From contig JBNJDM010000002.1 in the NCBI GenBank assembly GCA_051744925.1, positions 1 to 64,000 on the forward strand: 64,000 nucleotides of DNA. The letters are read 5' to 3'. Below, piece by piece: positions 25,084 to 34,688 of the stretch. Each line of letters begins with the position of its first letter. Positions within the stretch are counted from its first letter, which is position 1. Below the pieces are notes generated by a model, which saw only the letters and a list, made by a program, of their open reading frames with translations, had not been told where the DNA came from and did not search any database. The stretch is from JACKCP01 sp051744925. Lineage in GTDB: Bacteria > Desulfobacterota > Desulfobacteria > Desulfobacterales > JACKCP01. Both the position numbers and the translations under genes were made by a program.

Positions 25084-26226
25084 TTATGCAGGTGTTGATG
25101 TTACAACAAGATTATCCCTGTGTATAACCTCGTCATAAGGCTTATATCCCAGAGCTGTTTTTATTTCGCATGTATGCCTTCCTGATATTTTTCTTATATC
25201 AGCTGAAGAATAATTAACAAGCCCTGTTCCGATTTCCACACCTGATTTATCTAAAATTTTTACAGCTTCACCCATCTGGAACTCATCATCCACTCTTGTA
25301 ATTCCTGTAGCAAGAAGGCTTTTTCCTTTTTGTATCAAAGCTTTTCCTGCTCCGTCATCTACAACAAGAGCACCTTTAACCTTAATATTAAACGCAAGCC
25401 ATGATTTTCTGCTTTTTATTTTTTCACCCAAAGGAACAAAAAAAGTAGCCTTAGCTTTTAAAGAAAAAATATCATCTATAATAGAGGGCTCAAGTCCGCA
25501 TGCAATTATCATTGGAATTCCGTAAAGCATAACTTTGGACGCAGCATTAATTTTAGATTTCATGCCTCCTGTACCCAAAGCTCCGGGCAGCTCGCCTGCA
25601 GTTTCTTCTATCTCTTTTGTAATGGAATTTATAATTTCTATATGTTTTGCATCATTAAACTGCCTGGGATCTTTTGTATATACCCCGTCAATATCTGTAA
25701 GATTAATCAGAAGATCTGCATCCATAAGCATGGCTGTCATGGCAGAAAGATTATCATTATCTCCAAAAGCAATCTCTTCCACAGAGACTGTATCGTTTTC
25801 ATTAATTACAGGTATTATTTTATAGGATAATAAAGTATTAAGAGTATTTCTGGCATTAAGATATCTGTTTCTCTGTCCGAGATCATCTGCAGTAAGAAGA
25901 AGCTGACTTACAATTCTGCCGTAAACAGAAAAGGCTTTATCATATTCCATTATAAGTCTTGTCTGACCTACTGCAGCAACTGCCTGTCTTTCTCTGATCG
26001 CAACAGGTCTTTTTTTAAGACCCATTTTTTTAAGACCTGCAGCCATTGCTCCGGAAGATACAAGAATAACTTCCCTTCCTGACTCAAGAAGTCTGTTAAC
26101 CTGTCTTGAAACAGAAGATATTACATCTGTGTTCAGACCGTTTTCACCGGTAAGAACATTACTGCCTATTTTTATAACTATTCTTTTTGAATTTAATATA
26201 TATTCTTTATGACTGGTCATCTTCAT
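25084..26226 (-). CDS. proB: Glutamate 5-kinase
   Basis: The 380-residue enzyme phosphorylates L-glutamate for proline synthesis. The N-terminal amino-acid kinase domain begins RIVIKIGSNVL and contains VSSGAMAAG and GTGGMKSKI. The C-terminal PUA domain (about 280-370) is present, as in the long ProB form. The start overlaps the obgE stop by 20 bases. Confidence 0.96.
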   Translation of the reverse strand: MKMTSHKEYILNSKRIVIKIGSNVLTGENGLNTDVISSVSRQVNRLLESGREVILVSSGAMAAGLKKMGLKKRPVAIRERQAVAAVGQTRLIMEYDKAFSVYGRIVSQLLLTADDLGQRNRYLNARNTLNTLLSYKIIPVINENDTVSVEEIAFGDNDNLSAMTAMLMDADLLINLTDIDGVYTKDPRQFNDAKHIEIINSITKEIEETAGELPGALGTGGMKSKINAASKVMLYGIPMIIACGLEPSIIDDIFSLKAKATFFVPLGEKIKSRKSWLAFNIKVKGALVVDDGAGKALIQKGKSLLATGITRVDDEFQMGEAVKILDKSGVEIGTGLVNYSSADIRKISGRHTCEIKTALGYKPYDEVIHRDNLVVTSTPA

Positions 26227-27211
26227 TTAATATCCGGCCGAGAAATTTTACAAGCTCGTCACAGCCTTTTCCTGTTGCTGCAGATATTTTAAATATATTA
26301 CCTTTTTCAAACTTTTGAATAAACTGATCTGCTTTTACAGATGAATCTGTAAGGTCAGTCTTGTTTAAAACAATAATCTGTTTTTTTTGGGCAAGTTCAG
26401 GATTATACATTTTCAGTTCATTGTTCACACAATGATACTGTTCAAGAGGATCGTCTTCATTTATCAATGAACAGTCAACCAGATGTATGAGAAATCTTGA
26501 TCTTTCTACATGCTTTAAAAATTTATGACCAAGTCCGGTCCCCTTGTGCGCCCCTTCTATCAGGCCGGGAATATCTGCTGCCACAAAAGGTTCTCCAAAT
26601 CCCGGGTCAACCACTCCAATATTTGGAACAAGTGTAGTAAAAGGGTAATCAGCAATTTTAGGTTTTGCTGCAGAAATTCTGCTTATAAGTGTAGATTTTC
26701 CTGCATTGGGAAGACCTATTATACCGATATCGGCAAGAATTTTCAGCTGAAGAAAAAGATTAAAATCGATTCCTTTTTCTCCGGGCTGAGCAAACCGGGG
26801 TGCCCGGTTTGTAGATGTAGTAAAGAACTTGTTCCCTTTGCCTCCTCTGCCGCCTTCTGCAACAGTAAAGGAATCATTTTCCAGAGAAAAATCATGGATC
26901 AGTTCATCAGTATCTGCATTAAAAACAAGAGTACCCGGCGGAACTTCAAGGGTTACATCTTCTCCCTTGCGGCCGCTTCTTAAGCTGCCTTCGCCGGGTT
27001 TTCCGTTTTCTGCATTTATTGAAGTATTGTATCTGAATCTGTATAAGGTTCTTCTGTTTTCAGAAGCCTGAATAATAACACTGCCGCCTCTGCCGCCGTT
27101 GCCTCCGTCAGGACCTCCCCTGGGAATATACTTCTCCCTGCGGAAACTTACACAACCAGCTCCCCCGTTTCCTGATCTGATTTTAACCCAGGCTTCATCT
27201 ACAAATTTCAC
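26207..27211 (-). CDS. obgE: Obg-family GTPase
   Basis: The 334-residue protein has the glycine-rich Obg domain (FRREKYIPRGGPDGGNGGRGG) followed by a GTPase with P-loop GLPNAGKST, switch DIPGLIEGAHKGTGLGH, NKTD and a C-terminal SAA-type box. It acts in 50S subunit maturation and stress control. The start is GTG, overlapping the rpmA stop (GTGA), so translation is probably coupled. The variable C-terminal extension of longer Obg proteins is absent. Confidence 0.95.
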   Translation of the reverse strand: MKFVDEAWVKIRSGNGGAGCVSFRREKYIPRGGPDGGNGGRGGSVIIQASENRRTLYRFRYNTSINAENGKPGEGSLRSGRKGEDVTLEVPPGTLVFNADTDELIHDFSLENDSFTVAEGGRGGKGNKFFTTSTNRAPRFAQPGEKGIDFNLFLQLKILADIGIIGLPNAGKSTLISRISAAKPKIADYPFTTLVPNIGVVDPGFGEPFVAADIPGLIEGAHKGTGLGHKFLKHVERSRFLIHLVDCSLINEDDPLEQYHCVNNELKMYNPELAQKKQIIVLNKTDLTDSSVKADQFIQKFEKGNIFKISAATGKGCDELVKFLGRILNEDDQS

Positions 27212-27462
27212 GCAGAAACTACACTTACTTTTTTACGGCTTTTACCCATTCTTTCATAAACTACTACTCCGCCGGCTTTTGCAAAAAGGGTATAATCTCT
27301 TCCCATTCCGACATTATCTCCGGGATAAATTTTTGTGCCGAGCTGTTTTACTAATATATTTCCGGCTAGAACTTTCTGTCCACCGTATTTTTTTACGCCT
27401 CTGCGCTGACCAGCACTGTCTCTTCCGTTTCTGGTACTACCGCCCGCCTTCTTATGAGCCAT
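27208..27462 (-). CDS. rpmA: 50S ribosomal protein L27
   Basis: This is an 84-residue bL27 with the standard N-terminus AHKKAGGSTRNGRDS and the RQLGTKIYPG-like core (KQLGTKIYPGDNV). There is no Firmicutes-type cleavable N-terminal extension. It lies 24 bases after rplU in the conserved rplU-rpmA-obgE order. Confidence 0.97.
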   Translation of the reverse strand: MAHKKAGGSTRNGRDSAGQRRGVKKYGGQKVLAGNILVKQLGTKIYPGDNVGMGRDYTLFAKAGGVVVYERMGKSRKKVSVVSA

Positions 27463-27486
27463 TTTTCACCTCTTGCATTTAAGAAA

Positions 27487-27798
27487 TTATGCTTCAATCT
27501 GCTTAATTTTGATTGCTGTAAAATGCTGCTTATGTCCCTGTTTTTTTCTGTAGCCTTTTCTTCTTTTATACTTGAAAATAACTACTTTTTTCAGTCTGCC
27601 CTGTTCAACGATCTCTGCTTTAACTGCAGCTCCGTCGACTTTTGGCTGGCCGATATTGACATTTTCACCATCTGAATACAAAAGAACGTCGTTTAGAACA
27701 ACTTCTTCGCCAACTTCTCCGGAGAGTTTCTCTACTTTAAGAACTTCTCCCTCTTCTACTCTGTATTGTTTTCCGCCGGTTGCCACCACTGCATACAT
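27487..27798 (-). CDS. rplU: 50S ribosomal protein L21
   Basis: This is a 103-residue bL21, with the MYAVVATGGKQYRVEEG opening and the C-terminal KYKRRKGYRKKQGHKQ motif. It is the first gene of the leftward operon that continues through rpmA, obgE, proB, proA, nadD, rsfS and gpmI. The ATG follows AGGAGAAA. Confidence 0.97.
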   Translation of the reverse strand: MYAVVATGGKQYRVEEGEVLKVEKLSGEVGEEVVLNDVLLYSDGENVNIGQPKVDGAAVKAEIVEQGRLKKVVIFKYKRRKGYRKKQGHKQHFTAIKIKQIEA

Positions 27799-27876
27799 GG
27801 TATTTCTCCTTTATACAAATAAATCTGTAGTCTTTACAAAATCATATATTTTACATTCAAAACTACAATTGTCAAG

Positions 27877-28641
27877 TCAATTATCTTCATTATCATTAAT
27901 TCCGGGAAGATAGATTTCTTCATCCCCGTTTTTGCCTTTTTTTTCTTTTTTAGTATGTGCTGAAAATATTATTTTACCATCTTTTTCAACTACATTCTCA
28001 CTGTCAACCCAGGCAACTCCTGTTCTGCTTGCAATTTTGAGCCTGTAATCATGCTCCATCTCCTTTTTTCTTAACTTATACTGAAAAATAAGTCTCAAAA
28101 CTCCAAGAATTGTAAGCCCGCCTATTATCCCCAGAATCATAAACTTTAAAACATCTGCAAACCCTTTTCCTGCATTTGATACTGCCTGTGCTATAAGTTC
28201 AAAATCATAAAATAAAACTGCACAAAGCCCTACTGCAAGAAGAAAAGTCAGAAATGGCACATGAAAAACAAAATTCATGAACTTTCTGAGCTTTGTTTCT
28301 CTTTCTTTTTTCAGCCCCTTATCTGAACCGGTCTTTTTATCAAAAAAAAGACTTTCAAAAGCAATGATAAAAATTCCGAACAAAAAAGTTATGCCTACCG
28401 GAACAAGAAAAGCAGTTAAAAAATAATTTTTCCAGGGAAATGATTTATCTACCACGCCAAATCGATCATAACCTACAGCTCCGATCTGATAAAGCCACGA
28501 AACCATGAAAATAATTATTTCAATTATAAAAATTAAAAATAAATATTTTTTAAATAATGACTTTAACTCCCTGCCTGAAAAAAGGGAAAAAAGACCTTTT
28601 TGCTTTTCTTTACCTGTATGATTTTTATTTTGCTCAATCAT
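27877..28641 (-). CDS. Multi-pass membrane protein of unknown function
   Basis: I do not recognise a family. The 254-residue protein has a basic N-terminus, then hydrophobic segments at about 36-54, 80-105, 135-155 and 165-190, and a charged C-terminal cytoplasmic tail with an acidic end (LPGINDNEDN). It overlaps the end of the preceding formylglycine-enzyme-like gene by eight bases and is probably co-translated with it. The ATG at 28641 is preferred over a TTG at 28656; neither has a strong ribosome site. Confidence 0.65.
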   Translation of the reverse strand: MIEQNKNHTGKEKQKGLFSLFSGRELKSLFKKYLFLIFIIEIIIFMVSWLYQIGAVGYDRFGVVDKSFPWKNYFLTAFLVPVGITFLFGIFIIAFESLFFDKKTGSDKGLKKERETKLRKFMNFVFHVPFLTFLLAVGLCAVLFYDFELIAQAVSNAGKGFADVLKFMILGIIGGLTILGVLRLIFQYKLRKKEMEHDYRLKIASRTGVAWVDSENVVEKDGKIIFSAHTKKEKKGKNGDEEIYLPGINDNEDN

Positions 28642-29593
28642 TATTTTTCTTTTCAATCATTACAAGCCTGAAGCCGAGATCATAGCTGCTTTTCTCCGGA
28701 GACAGAACAAAATCTCTGCCTGAAAATCTCAAATATTCAGGTTTACTGTAAAAGCTACCGCCTCTTATCACAACTTTTGTTTTGTTTCCATAAATTCTCT
28801 TGTTTTTTTTTCTTACTTTTGAGAAATACCTGGAATCACACCATTCCCATACATTTCCCAGCATATCATAAAGCCCTTTTTTATCGGAACTGAATTCACC
28901 TGCCGGTGAAGTATAAACAAAACCGTCTCTGCAGTCAGAAATTTTCCAGCCGCTGAATTTTTCCCTTGCAGTAATATCTGCTCCGTTTGCATAATCACAG
29001 ATACCGGTTACGTCTTCCCGGGAATATACATCTCCGGACTCTGCGACCTTTGCTGCATACTCCCACTGATTCTCTGAAGGAAGTCTGAATTTATAATTTT
29101 CATATTTTGAGCTTAGCCATTTTGCAAATTCATATGCATCATAAAAAGATACATGAACTACAGGATGATTTTCACCCTGGTCAAAACCGGGATTTTTCCA
29201 TGTAAGCTCTTTTTTTTCCCAATTACCCGTAAGATCGGAGTAAATAAGGGAGAAACCTTTTTTTTCAGCTGTTGTAACCCAGCCTGTTTCTTTTATAAAT
29301 TTTGAAAAATCTTTTTTTCTTACTTCTGTTGCTGAAATTGCAAAGTCTTCTACTAAAATATTTTCTGAAGAATCTTTTCGGGAAAAACAGCCGTTTCTTA
29401 TTTTAACAAAATTAATACCTGTTTCTTTTTCCCTGAAATAATCTTTCTCAAATCCTGCTTCAACTGCCGGAGTACAAGATTTTGCTTCTTTATCAGTGAC
29501 TATTTTATAAGTTAATCTGCTGTATACTAAAATAATCAAAATTATAAGAACTGCAGCAGAAATATACTTTTTTTTATTTTTTATATATCTCAT
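28634..29593 (-). CDS. Membrane-anchored formylglycine-generating-enzyme-like protein
   Basis: The 319-residue protein begins with an uncleaved signal or anchor (about residues 10-26) and continues with an FGE-sulfatase (SUMF1) fold: VEDFAISATEVRKKDF, NHPVVHVSFYDAYEFAKWL, RLPSENQWEYAAK, MLGNVWEWCDSRYF, VIRGGSFYS and LGFRLVM. The two cysteines that true formylglycine-generating enzymes carry just before the end are absent (YLRFSGRDFV), so it is probably not a sulfatase activator and may be a structural or ligand-binding relative. The start codon lies seven bases after the qmoC terminator stem. It overlaps a membrane-protein gene. Confidence 0.82.
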   Translation of the reverse strand: MRYIKNKKKYISAAVLIILIILVYSRLTYKIVTDKEAKSCTPAVEAGFEKDYFREKETGINFVKIRNGCFSRKDSSENILVEDFAISATEVRKKDFSKFIKETGWVTTAEKKGFSLIYSDLTGNWEKKELTWKNPGFDQGENHPVVHVSFYDAYEFAKWLSSKYENYKFRLPSENQWEYAAKVAESGDVYSREDVTGICDYANGADITAREKFSGWKISDCRDGFVYTSPAGEFSSDKKGLYDMLGNVWEWCDSRYFSKVRKKNKRIYGNKTKVVIRGGSFYSKPEYLRFSGRDFVLSPEKSSYDLGFRLVMIEKKNND

Positions 29594-29599
29594 TTTTCC

Positions 29600-29630
29600 A
29601 AAAAATAAGGCCGGAGATGACTCCGGCCTT
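29600..29630 (-). terminator. Terminator after qmoC
   Basis: A perfect 10-bp stem AAGGCCGGAG pairs with CTCCGGCCTT around a four-base loop. A T-tract follows on the minus strand (TTATTTTTT) and a complementary one on the other side, so it may work in both directions. It begins 24 bases after the qmoC stop. Confidence 0.85.
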
Positions 29631-29654
29631 AAAAAAATAATATTTTATGTTTAT

Positions 29655-30839
29655 TTATTTTCTTTCAGCATATTCTGAATAAGCCATGGCAACTGTTCTG
29701 TAAACAATATGAGCCATTTTTGAATAAGGAAGATATGCAAAAAGATGAAACACAGCTACAAGATGAATAAAATAGAAACTGTAGCAGAAAAATGCTGATT
29801 CTGCCAGACGTGCCATCTGAGTAAGCATACCAGTACCGCCGATTGTAAGAACTAGACCTAAAAGATACCAGTCTTTATAAGAACTTACCTGATCTTCTTT
29901 TTTATCAAGTCTTTGCTTTACCATTAAACCACCACCGATAAGAAGGGCTACACCTGAAACATTTGCAAGCCACTTTATCGGGTTAAGCTGACTGTAAGGA
30001 GTTGCTTCATGAAGAAAATATACTCCTACAAAAACAACCGATGTTACTATAAACAACCCTATAAAAGAGAAAAGAACCATCATATGAGCAGTTGAACGCT
30101 CTTTGTTCTCTCCGCATTCAGTAAACTGCTTGTGCTTTGCAATCTTTGGAACAACTCTTTTAAGAGCAAGAAGAAACTCTTTTACATCAACTTTATCTTT
30201 GGATGTCTTGCCTTCTGCAAGAGCATTCTGATGCATATCAGCAATAAAGTTCTTCAGTCCCATAGCAAACACAGCAACAACAAATATTGCCAGCGGAACA
30301 AAAACAAGATCCACAAACCAGCTGGATATAAAATTTGAAGCAGCTATAACATCAAGAGGGTTGCCGTCATGGGTATGATACCAGAGCTCTCCTCCAAAAA
30401 TTCCTGCCATAAATTCACCACCAAACATTGTTACAAGAGCAAGCACTGCAAAAATAACTACCGGTACTGCTGTAAGCGGCCAGAATTTTTTAGGATCATT
30501 TACCATCTTACCGAGTGCTTTTGGCTTTGCATACTCTGTAATAGCTTTTGCACGAAGTGCGGAAAGAACATCACCCGGTTTTGCACCTCTGGGGCACAGT
30601 GTTGAGCAATCTCCGCAATTATGACAAAGCCATATATCACCATTGCCTATAAGCTTGTCTTTAAGACCCCAGGAAGCAGCAATCATCTCTTTTCTGGGGA
30701 ATGGTTTATTTTCAGGTGCAATCGGACATGCAACAGAGCATGTTGCACACTGAAAACACTTTTTCAGGCTTTCGCCCCCAAGCCCAACCACATCATCTAT
30801 AAACTGCAGATCAGGCTCCACCATATATTTTTCAGTCAT
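29655..30839 (-). CDS. qmoC: Quinone-interacting oxidoreductase subunit QmoC
   Basis: The 394-residue protein has an N-terminal HdrC-like ferredoxin part with two 4Fe-4S cysteine sets (CFQCATCSVACP and CHNCGDCSTLCP). A cytochrome-b-like membrane domain follows, with about six hydrophobic segments (starting near residues 112, 170, 255, 292, 325 and 355). QmoC anchors the complex and takes electrons from menaquinol for APS reduction. It is the last gene of qmoABC, 49 bases after qmoB, and is followed by a terminator. Confidence 0.96.
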   Translation of the reverse strand: MTEKYMVEPDLQFIDDVVGLGGESLKKCFQCATCSVACPIAPENKPFPRKEMIAASWGLKDKLIGNGDIWLCHNCGDCSTLCPRGAKPGDVLSALRAKAITEYAKPKALGKMVNDPKKFWPLTAVPVVIFAVLALVTMFGGEFMAGIFGGELWYHTHDGNPLDVIAASNFISSWFVDLVFVPLAIFVVAVFAMGLKNFIADMHQNALAEGKTSKDKVDVKEFLLALKRVVPKIAKHKQFTECGENKERSTAHMMVLFSFIGLFIVTSVVFVGVYFLHEATPYSQLNPIKWLANVSGVALLIGGGLMVKQRLDKKEDQVSSYKDWYLLGLVLTIGGTGMLTQMARLAESAFFCYSFYFIHLVAVFHLFAYLPYSKMAHIVYRTVAMAYSEYAERK

Positions 30840-30888
30840 TTTCTAACCTCCTTAGAAAATTTAATTACAACAGCAAAAACAATCCGAA

Positions 30889-33225
30889 CTAGAAGCCCTT
30901 GAATGGGTTTGGACCTAGCGATTCAATTTTTTCCACAAATCCGTTTATCATATCAGGCACATTATCATAGTCATCAATGGCCACTTCAAACTGCTCAACT
31001 CTTTCATTTTCCAGTCCCAGACTGTCAAGAGTCTCACCCATTTTAGAAGTACGTATATCCATAAGCTCACTACCTTTAACAAAGTGACACTGATAATCAT
31101 CACCATGCTTGCACCCAAGCATAAAAACACCGTCCATGCCCTGGGACATAGCATCTTTAATCCAGATAACATTTACTGAGCCAAGACACCTTACAGGGAT
31201 TATACGTACATCTGCATGAATATTCTGCCTGTGCAGAGCAGCCATATCAAGAGCAGGATAGGCATCATTTTCACATACAAGACCTAAAATTCTAAGAGGC
31301 GGCTCATCAAAATCCCAGTCTGATGGAACCCAAACAGACTTAATCATGGAGCCTACACTGTCGATATTGTAATCTGCAAATCCGATTATTCTTTCAGGAC
31401 ATGCTCCCATGCAAGTACCGCATCTGCGGCAGCGTGTAGGATTAGGCTTAGGTGTACCTTTTGAATCATCATCAAGTGCGCCAAAAGGACATTCTTCTGT
31501 ACAACGCTTACACTGAGTACAACGCTGAAAAAAGAAATCAGGGTAAGTCATATCACCGGATCTTGGATGTACTGCAACACCCCTTCCGGATGATTCAATC
31601 GCCTGAATAGCTTTAAGAGCTGCACCGCGGGCATCTTCAACTGATTCTTCTATTGTCATTCCTCGTCTTACAGCACCTGCTGCATAAACGCCTGTTCTCT
31701 GTGTTTCATAAGGAAAGCATATAAAATTTGAATCTGCATATCCGTCAAATATATCATTATCTCTGAATCCGGGCCCCTGTCTGTAGGCAAGGTTAACAAC
31801 TGCATCATCATATGTTGCAGGCACCATACCTGAAGCAAGAACTACCATATCAGCTTTTATTGTAACATCGTTTCCAAGTAGTGTCCCGCTTGCTGAAACC
31901 GCAAGATTACCACCATCTTCCTTAACTTCGTTCACAGCACCTTTTGTAAGGAAAATCCCTGTATCCTGCTGAACTTCCTTGTAGAAATCCTCCATAAGCC
32001 CCGGAGTTCTCATGTGCTGATAAACAACATAAGCCTTGCCATCGGAGTAATCATCTCTTACATACTTTGCCTGCTTAAGAGCAACCATACTTGTTACAGA
32101 ACCGGTATAATCAAAATCTGAATCATCCTCATCTTTACCCGGGCTCTGAACAAAAACTACATTCTTCGCAGGTTTTCCGTCAGAAGGTCTTAGTATTTTA
32201 CCTTTAGCAGCAAGTTCTTCAAACTCATGATTTGTAACAACATCTTTACTGTCAACACCAAGATGAGCAAATTTTTCCTTATCAAGCTCAGCCGGTCTCC
32301 ATCCTGCAGCAAGAACTACACCTGCAAAAGGCTCGCCATTTGGATCGAATGTAAGAACGTCTGCACGTCCTTCATTGATTTTGTCATATATCTCTCTTAA
32401 CTGATCAACATCAAGAGGATTACCTTTTTCATCGTAACGCTGCTCTTCGGGAACTGCCTGGGGAACATCAAACTCAATTTCTTCACCAGGTTTTTTGAAT
32501 GTTACTACAAATTCACCGGGCTGACCTGCAATACGAGCTACTAGAGTAGATGTTCTAATATCAATTTTAGAATTATTTTCAGCTTTCTGAATAAGAGTAT
32601 CTACCACAGGATCAACAAGACCTCTTGTATAGTCTCCCATCGGGATCTGCTTTCTCATTTTAGCAGCATAACCACCGATCTTTTCCTCTTTTTCAACAAC
32701 AGTTACATCATAACCTGCTTCAGCTGCTTCGATTGCAGAAGTAAGACCTGTGACACCGGCACCTATAACAAGGATATTGCGGTTAAAAGTCTCAGGTTTA
32801 TAAGGTTCAGGAAGCTCTATCTTCTCAAGTCTTGCAAGACCCATTCTAATATAGTCTGCAGCAGCCATCTGAATATTATCTACAAAATATTCATCTGCAA
32901 GCTCTTCTTCTGTTTTTGGTGCAGGAAACTGTTCTCTTGAACAAGACCATGCAATACCTTCTCTTAAACTTACTCTGTCAACAAGACATCCTTCAAAACG
33001 GAAAATATCAAAATTAACCCGCTTTGAACAAGCTGCTATTGAAAGAGCATTAACTCCGCTTTCTGTTTCCTTTTTCAGGAAATCAACACCATCATCACTG
33101 CATAGACAAGGATGCGTTTTGCAGTCCTGACCATTTTCTCCGGCCACTTCTACAAGATTGTCTATGTTCAGAGTGTCTCCGATTCCGCACCCTGTACAAA
33201 TATATGTGCAATACTTTTTATCCAT
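30889..33225 (-). CDS. qmoB: Quinone-interacting oxidoreductase subunit QmoB
   Basis: The 778-residue flavoprotein is of HdrA type. The FAD-binding motif is NILVIGAGVTGLTSAIEAAEAG near residue 148. Two 4Fe-4S sets follow (CTQCKRCTEECP, CRRCGTCMGACP). A C-terminal MvhD-like domain has cysteines in LVCEND, PVRCLGS and LGCKHGDDYQCHF. The HdrA-MvhD fusion is the known QmoB layout. It passes electrons between QmoA, QmoC and AprBA on the cytoplasmic side. A GGGGAG ribosome site precedes the ATG. Confidence 0.96.
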   Translation of the reverse strand: MDKKYCTYICTGCGIGDTLNIDNLVEVAGENGQDCKTHPCLCSDDGVDFLKKETESGVNALSIAACSKRVNFDIFRFEGCLVDRVSLREGIAWSCSREQFPAPKTEEELADEYFVDNIQMAAADYIRMGLARLEKIELPEPYKPETFNRNILVIGAGVTGLTSAIEAAEAGYDVTVVEKEEKIGGYAAKMRKQIPMGDYTRGLVDPVVDTLIQKAENNSKIDIRTSTLVARIAGQPGEFVVTFKKPGEEIEFDVPQAVPEEQRYDEKGNPLDVDQLREIYDKINEGRADVLTFDPNGEPFAGVVLAAGWRPAELDKEKFAHLGVDSKDVVTNHEFEELAAKGKILRPSDGKPAKNVVFVQSPGKDEDDSDFDYTGSVTSMVALKQAKYVRDDYSDGKAYVVYQHMRTPGLMEDFYKEVQQDTGIFLTKGAVNEVKEDGGNLAVSASGTLLGNDVTIKADMVVLASGMVPATYDDAVVNLAYRQGPGFRDNDIFDGYADSNFICFPYETQRTGVYAAGAVRRGMTIEESVEDARGAALKAIQAIESSGRGVAVHPRSGDMTYPDFFFQRCTQCKRCTEECPFGALDDDSKGTPKPNPTRCRRCGTCMGACPERIIGFADYNIDSVGSMIKSVWVPSDWDFDEPPLRILGLVCENDAYPALDMAALHRQNIHADVRIIPVRCLGSVNVIWIKDAMSQGMDGVFMLGCKHGDDYQCHFVKGSELMDIRTSKMGETLDSLGLENERVEQFEVAIDDYDNVPDMINGFVEKIESLGPNPFKGF

Positions 33226-33240
33226 TTTTTAAGCTCCCCC

Positions 33241-34515
33241 CTAAGATCTCTTAACGGTTTGAATAGCTTTAAGAGCCATACCGGTAGCATTCTGGTTGCT
33301 TGAAACAACATCAAGAGGCTTGTTTGCACAACCGACAGCAAACATCCCGCCTTTATCAAAATCGTTTTGAATGAAACCGTATTCAGAAATTTTGAGATCT
33401 GCTTTCGGCTTTTCCTTTGCAGCAGTCGGCTGCATGCCTGTAGCAAGAACCGCCATATCAACTTTCTGACGAATCTTTTCTCCTGAAACAGCATCTTCTG
33501 CTACTACTGTAATATTGCCGCTGTCATCTTCATCAACTTCAGCAACCTTGCCTTTTACAAAAAAGATGTTTTCATCTTCTTTTAATGCTTTATAAAATTT
33601 TTCGTAACGATACCCCGGAGCTCTCATATCTATATAGTAAATATAAATTTTTGCATCCGGATACTGAGAACGGATATAATTTGCGTGCTTAAGAGATGCC
33701 ATGCAGCAAATATATGAACAATACGGAAGATGATTTTCATCTCTTGAGCCTGCACACTGAACAAAAGCAACACTTTCCGGTTCTTTGTCATCAGAAGGCC
33801 TTACAATTTTTCCTTTTGTAGGTCCGTTTGGTGCAGCAAGGCGTTCAACCATCATATTTGTAACAATGTTCGGGTATCTGCCGAATCCGAGATTGTCTAT
33901 TTTTGATGCGTCATAAGGCTCCCATCCAGTAGCCCAGACAACGGAACCGACATTAAGACTGAAAGTTTTTGCTTCCATATCAAGATCTACAGCATCATAC
34001 TTGCATGCCTCTTTGCATTTTTGTGCATCTTCTGTACCTATAATAACAGGGTCTATGACATATCTCTGAGGATAAGCCATTTCGTGGGGAAGGTAAGCTG
34101 CTTTGGTTTTGTCCATACCGAAATTATACTCATTATCAATTTCGGTTTCACAAACCTTTGCACATTCTCCGCAGCATGTACATTTTGAAGTTACATACCT
34201 TGGGTTTGTTTTAATTTTTACTTCATAACTACCTGCAGAACCGCTTACTTTTTCAACCTCTGACATGGTCAAAGTTTTAACACGCGGATTGTCTTTAATT
34301 CTGCGGTAATTGATCTCAAGTCCGCATGTAGGCGGACAAAGCTTGGGAAAATACTGGTTCAACTGAGACACCCTACCTCCAAGGGAGGGGGATTTCTCAA
34401 CAATATAAACCTCGTAACCGACTTCTGCTGCTTCAAGAGCGGTGGTAAGACCACTTATTCCGCCACCTACTACAAGAATGCTGCCGCCGGCAGGGGCTGT
34501 AGTTTCAACACTCAT
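33241..34515 (-). CDS. qmoA: Quinone-interacting oxidoreductase subunit QmoA
   Basis: The 424-residue HdrA-like FAD protein has VVGGGISGLTTALEAAEVG at the N-terminus and the YIVEKSPSLGGRV segment. One cysteine-rich site (CTCCGECAKVC) and the CSYICCMASLKHA block common to HdrA proteins are present. It is the first gene of qmoABC, with a strong AGGAGGAG ribosome site, 15 bases before qmoB. A terminator lies between it and aprA. Confidence 0.96.
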   Translation of the reverse strand: MSVETTAPAGGSILVVGGGISGLTTALEAAEVGYEVYIVEKSPSLGGRVSQLNQYFPKLCPPTCGLEINYRRIKDNPRVKTLTMSEVEKVSGSAGSYEVKIKTNPRYVTSKCTCCGECAKVCETEIDNEYNFGMDKTKAAYLPHEMAYPQRYVIDPVIIGTEDAQKCKEACKYDAVDLDMEAKTFSLNVGSVVWATGWEPYDASKIDNLGFGRYPNIVTNMMVERLAAPNGPTKGKIVRPSDDKEPESVAFVQCAGSRDENHLPYCSYICCMASLKHANYIRSQYPDAKIYIYYIDMRAPGYRYEKFYKALKEDENIFFVKGKVAEVDEDDSGNITVVAEDAVSGEKIRQKVDMAVLATGMQPTAAKEKPKADLKISEYGFIQNDFDKGGMFAVGCANKPLDVVSSNQNATGMALKAIQTVKRS

Positions 34516-34649
34516 GCTACTCCTCCTGGATTAAAGTTTTAAACCTTTTAGATCATCAATCCTTCCTTGCATACATTGCCTCTCGCATTATGCTCATATT
34601 TTCAAACACTTTAACTATATCCAAAAATAAAAGCATATCTGCTGATATT

Positions 34650-34688
34650 AATAAAAACCTCCAGACTCAAAAATCTGAATCTGGAGGT
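34650..34688 (-). terminator. Terminator or attenuator between aprA and qmoA
   Basis: Read on the minus strand, a perfect 9-bp stem ACCTCCAGA pairs with TCTGGAGGT around a 14-base loop and runs into a T-rich stretch (TTTTTATT). It lies about 40 bases after the aprA stop and about 130 bases before qmoA, so it can separate the two transcripts or let part of them through. Confidence 0.8.

Noticed and set aside
28634..29593. A true sulfatase-activating formylglycine-generating enzyme
   Set aside because: The cysteines needed for catalysis are absent near the C-terminus, and no sulfatase gene is adjacent.
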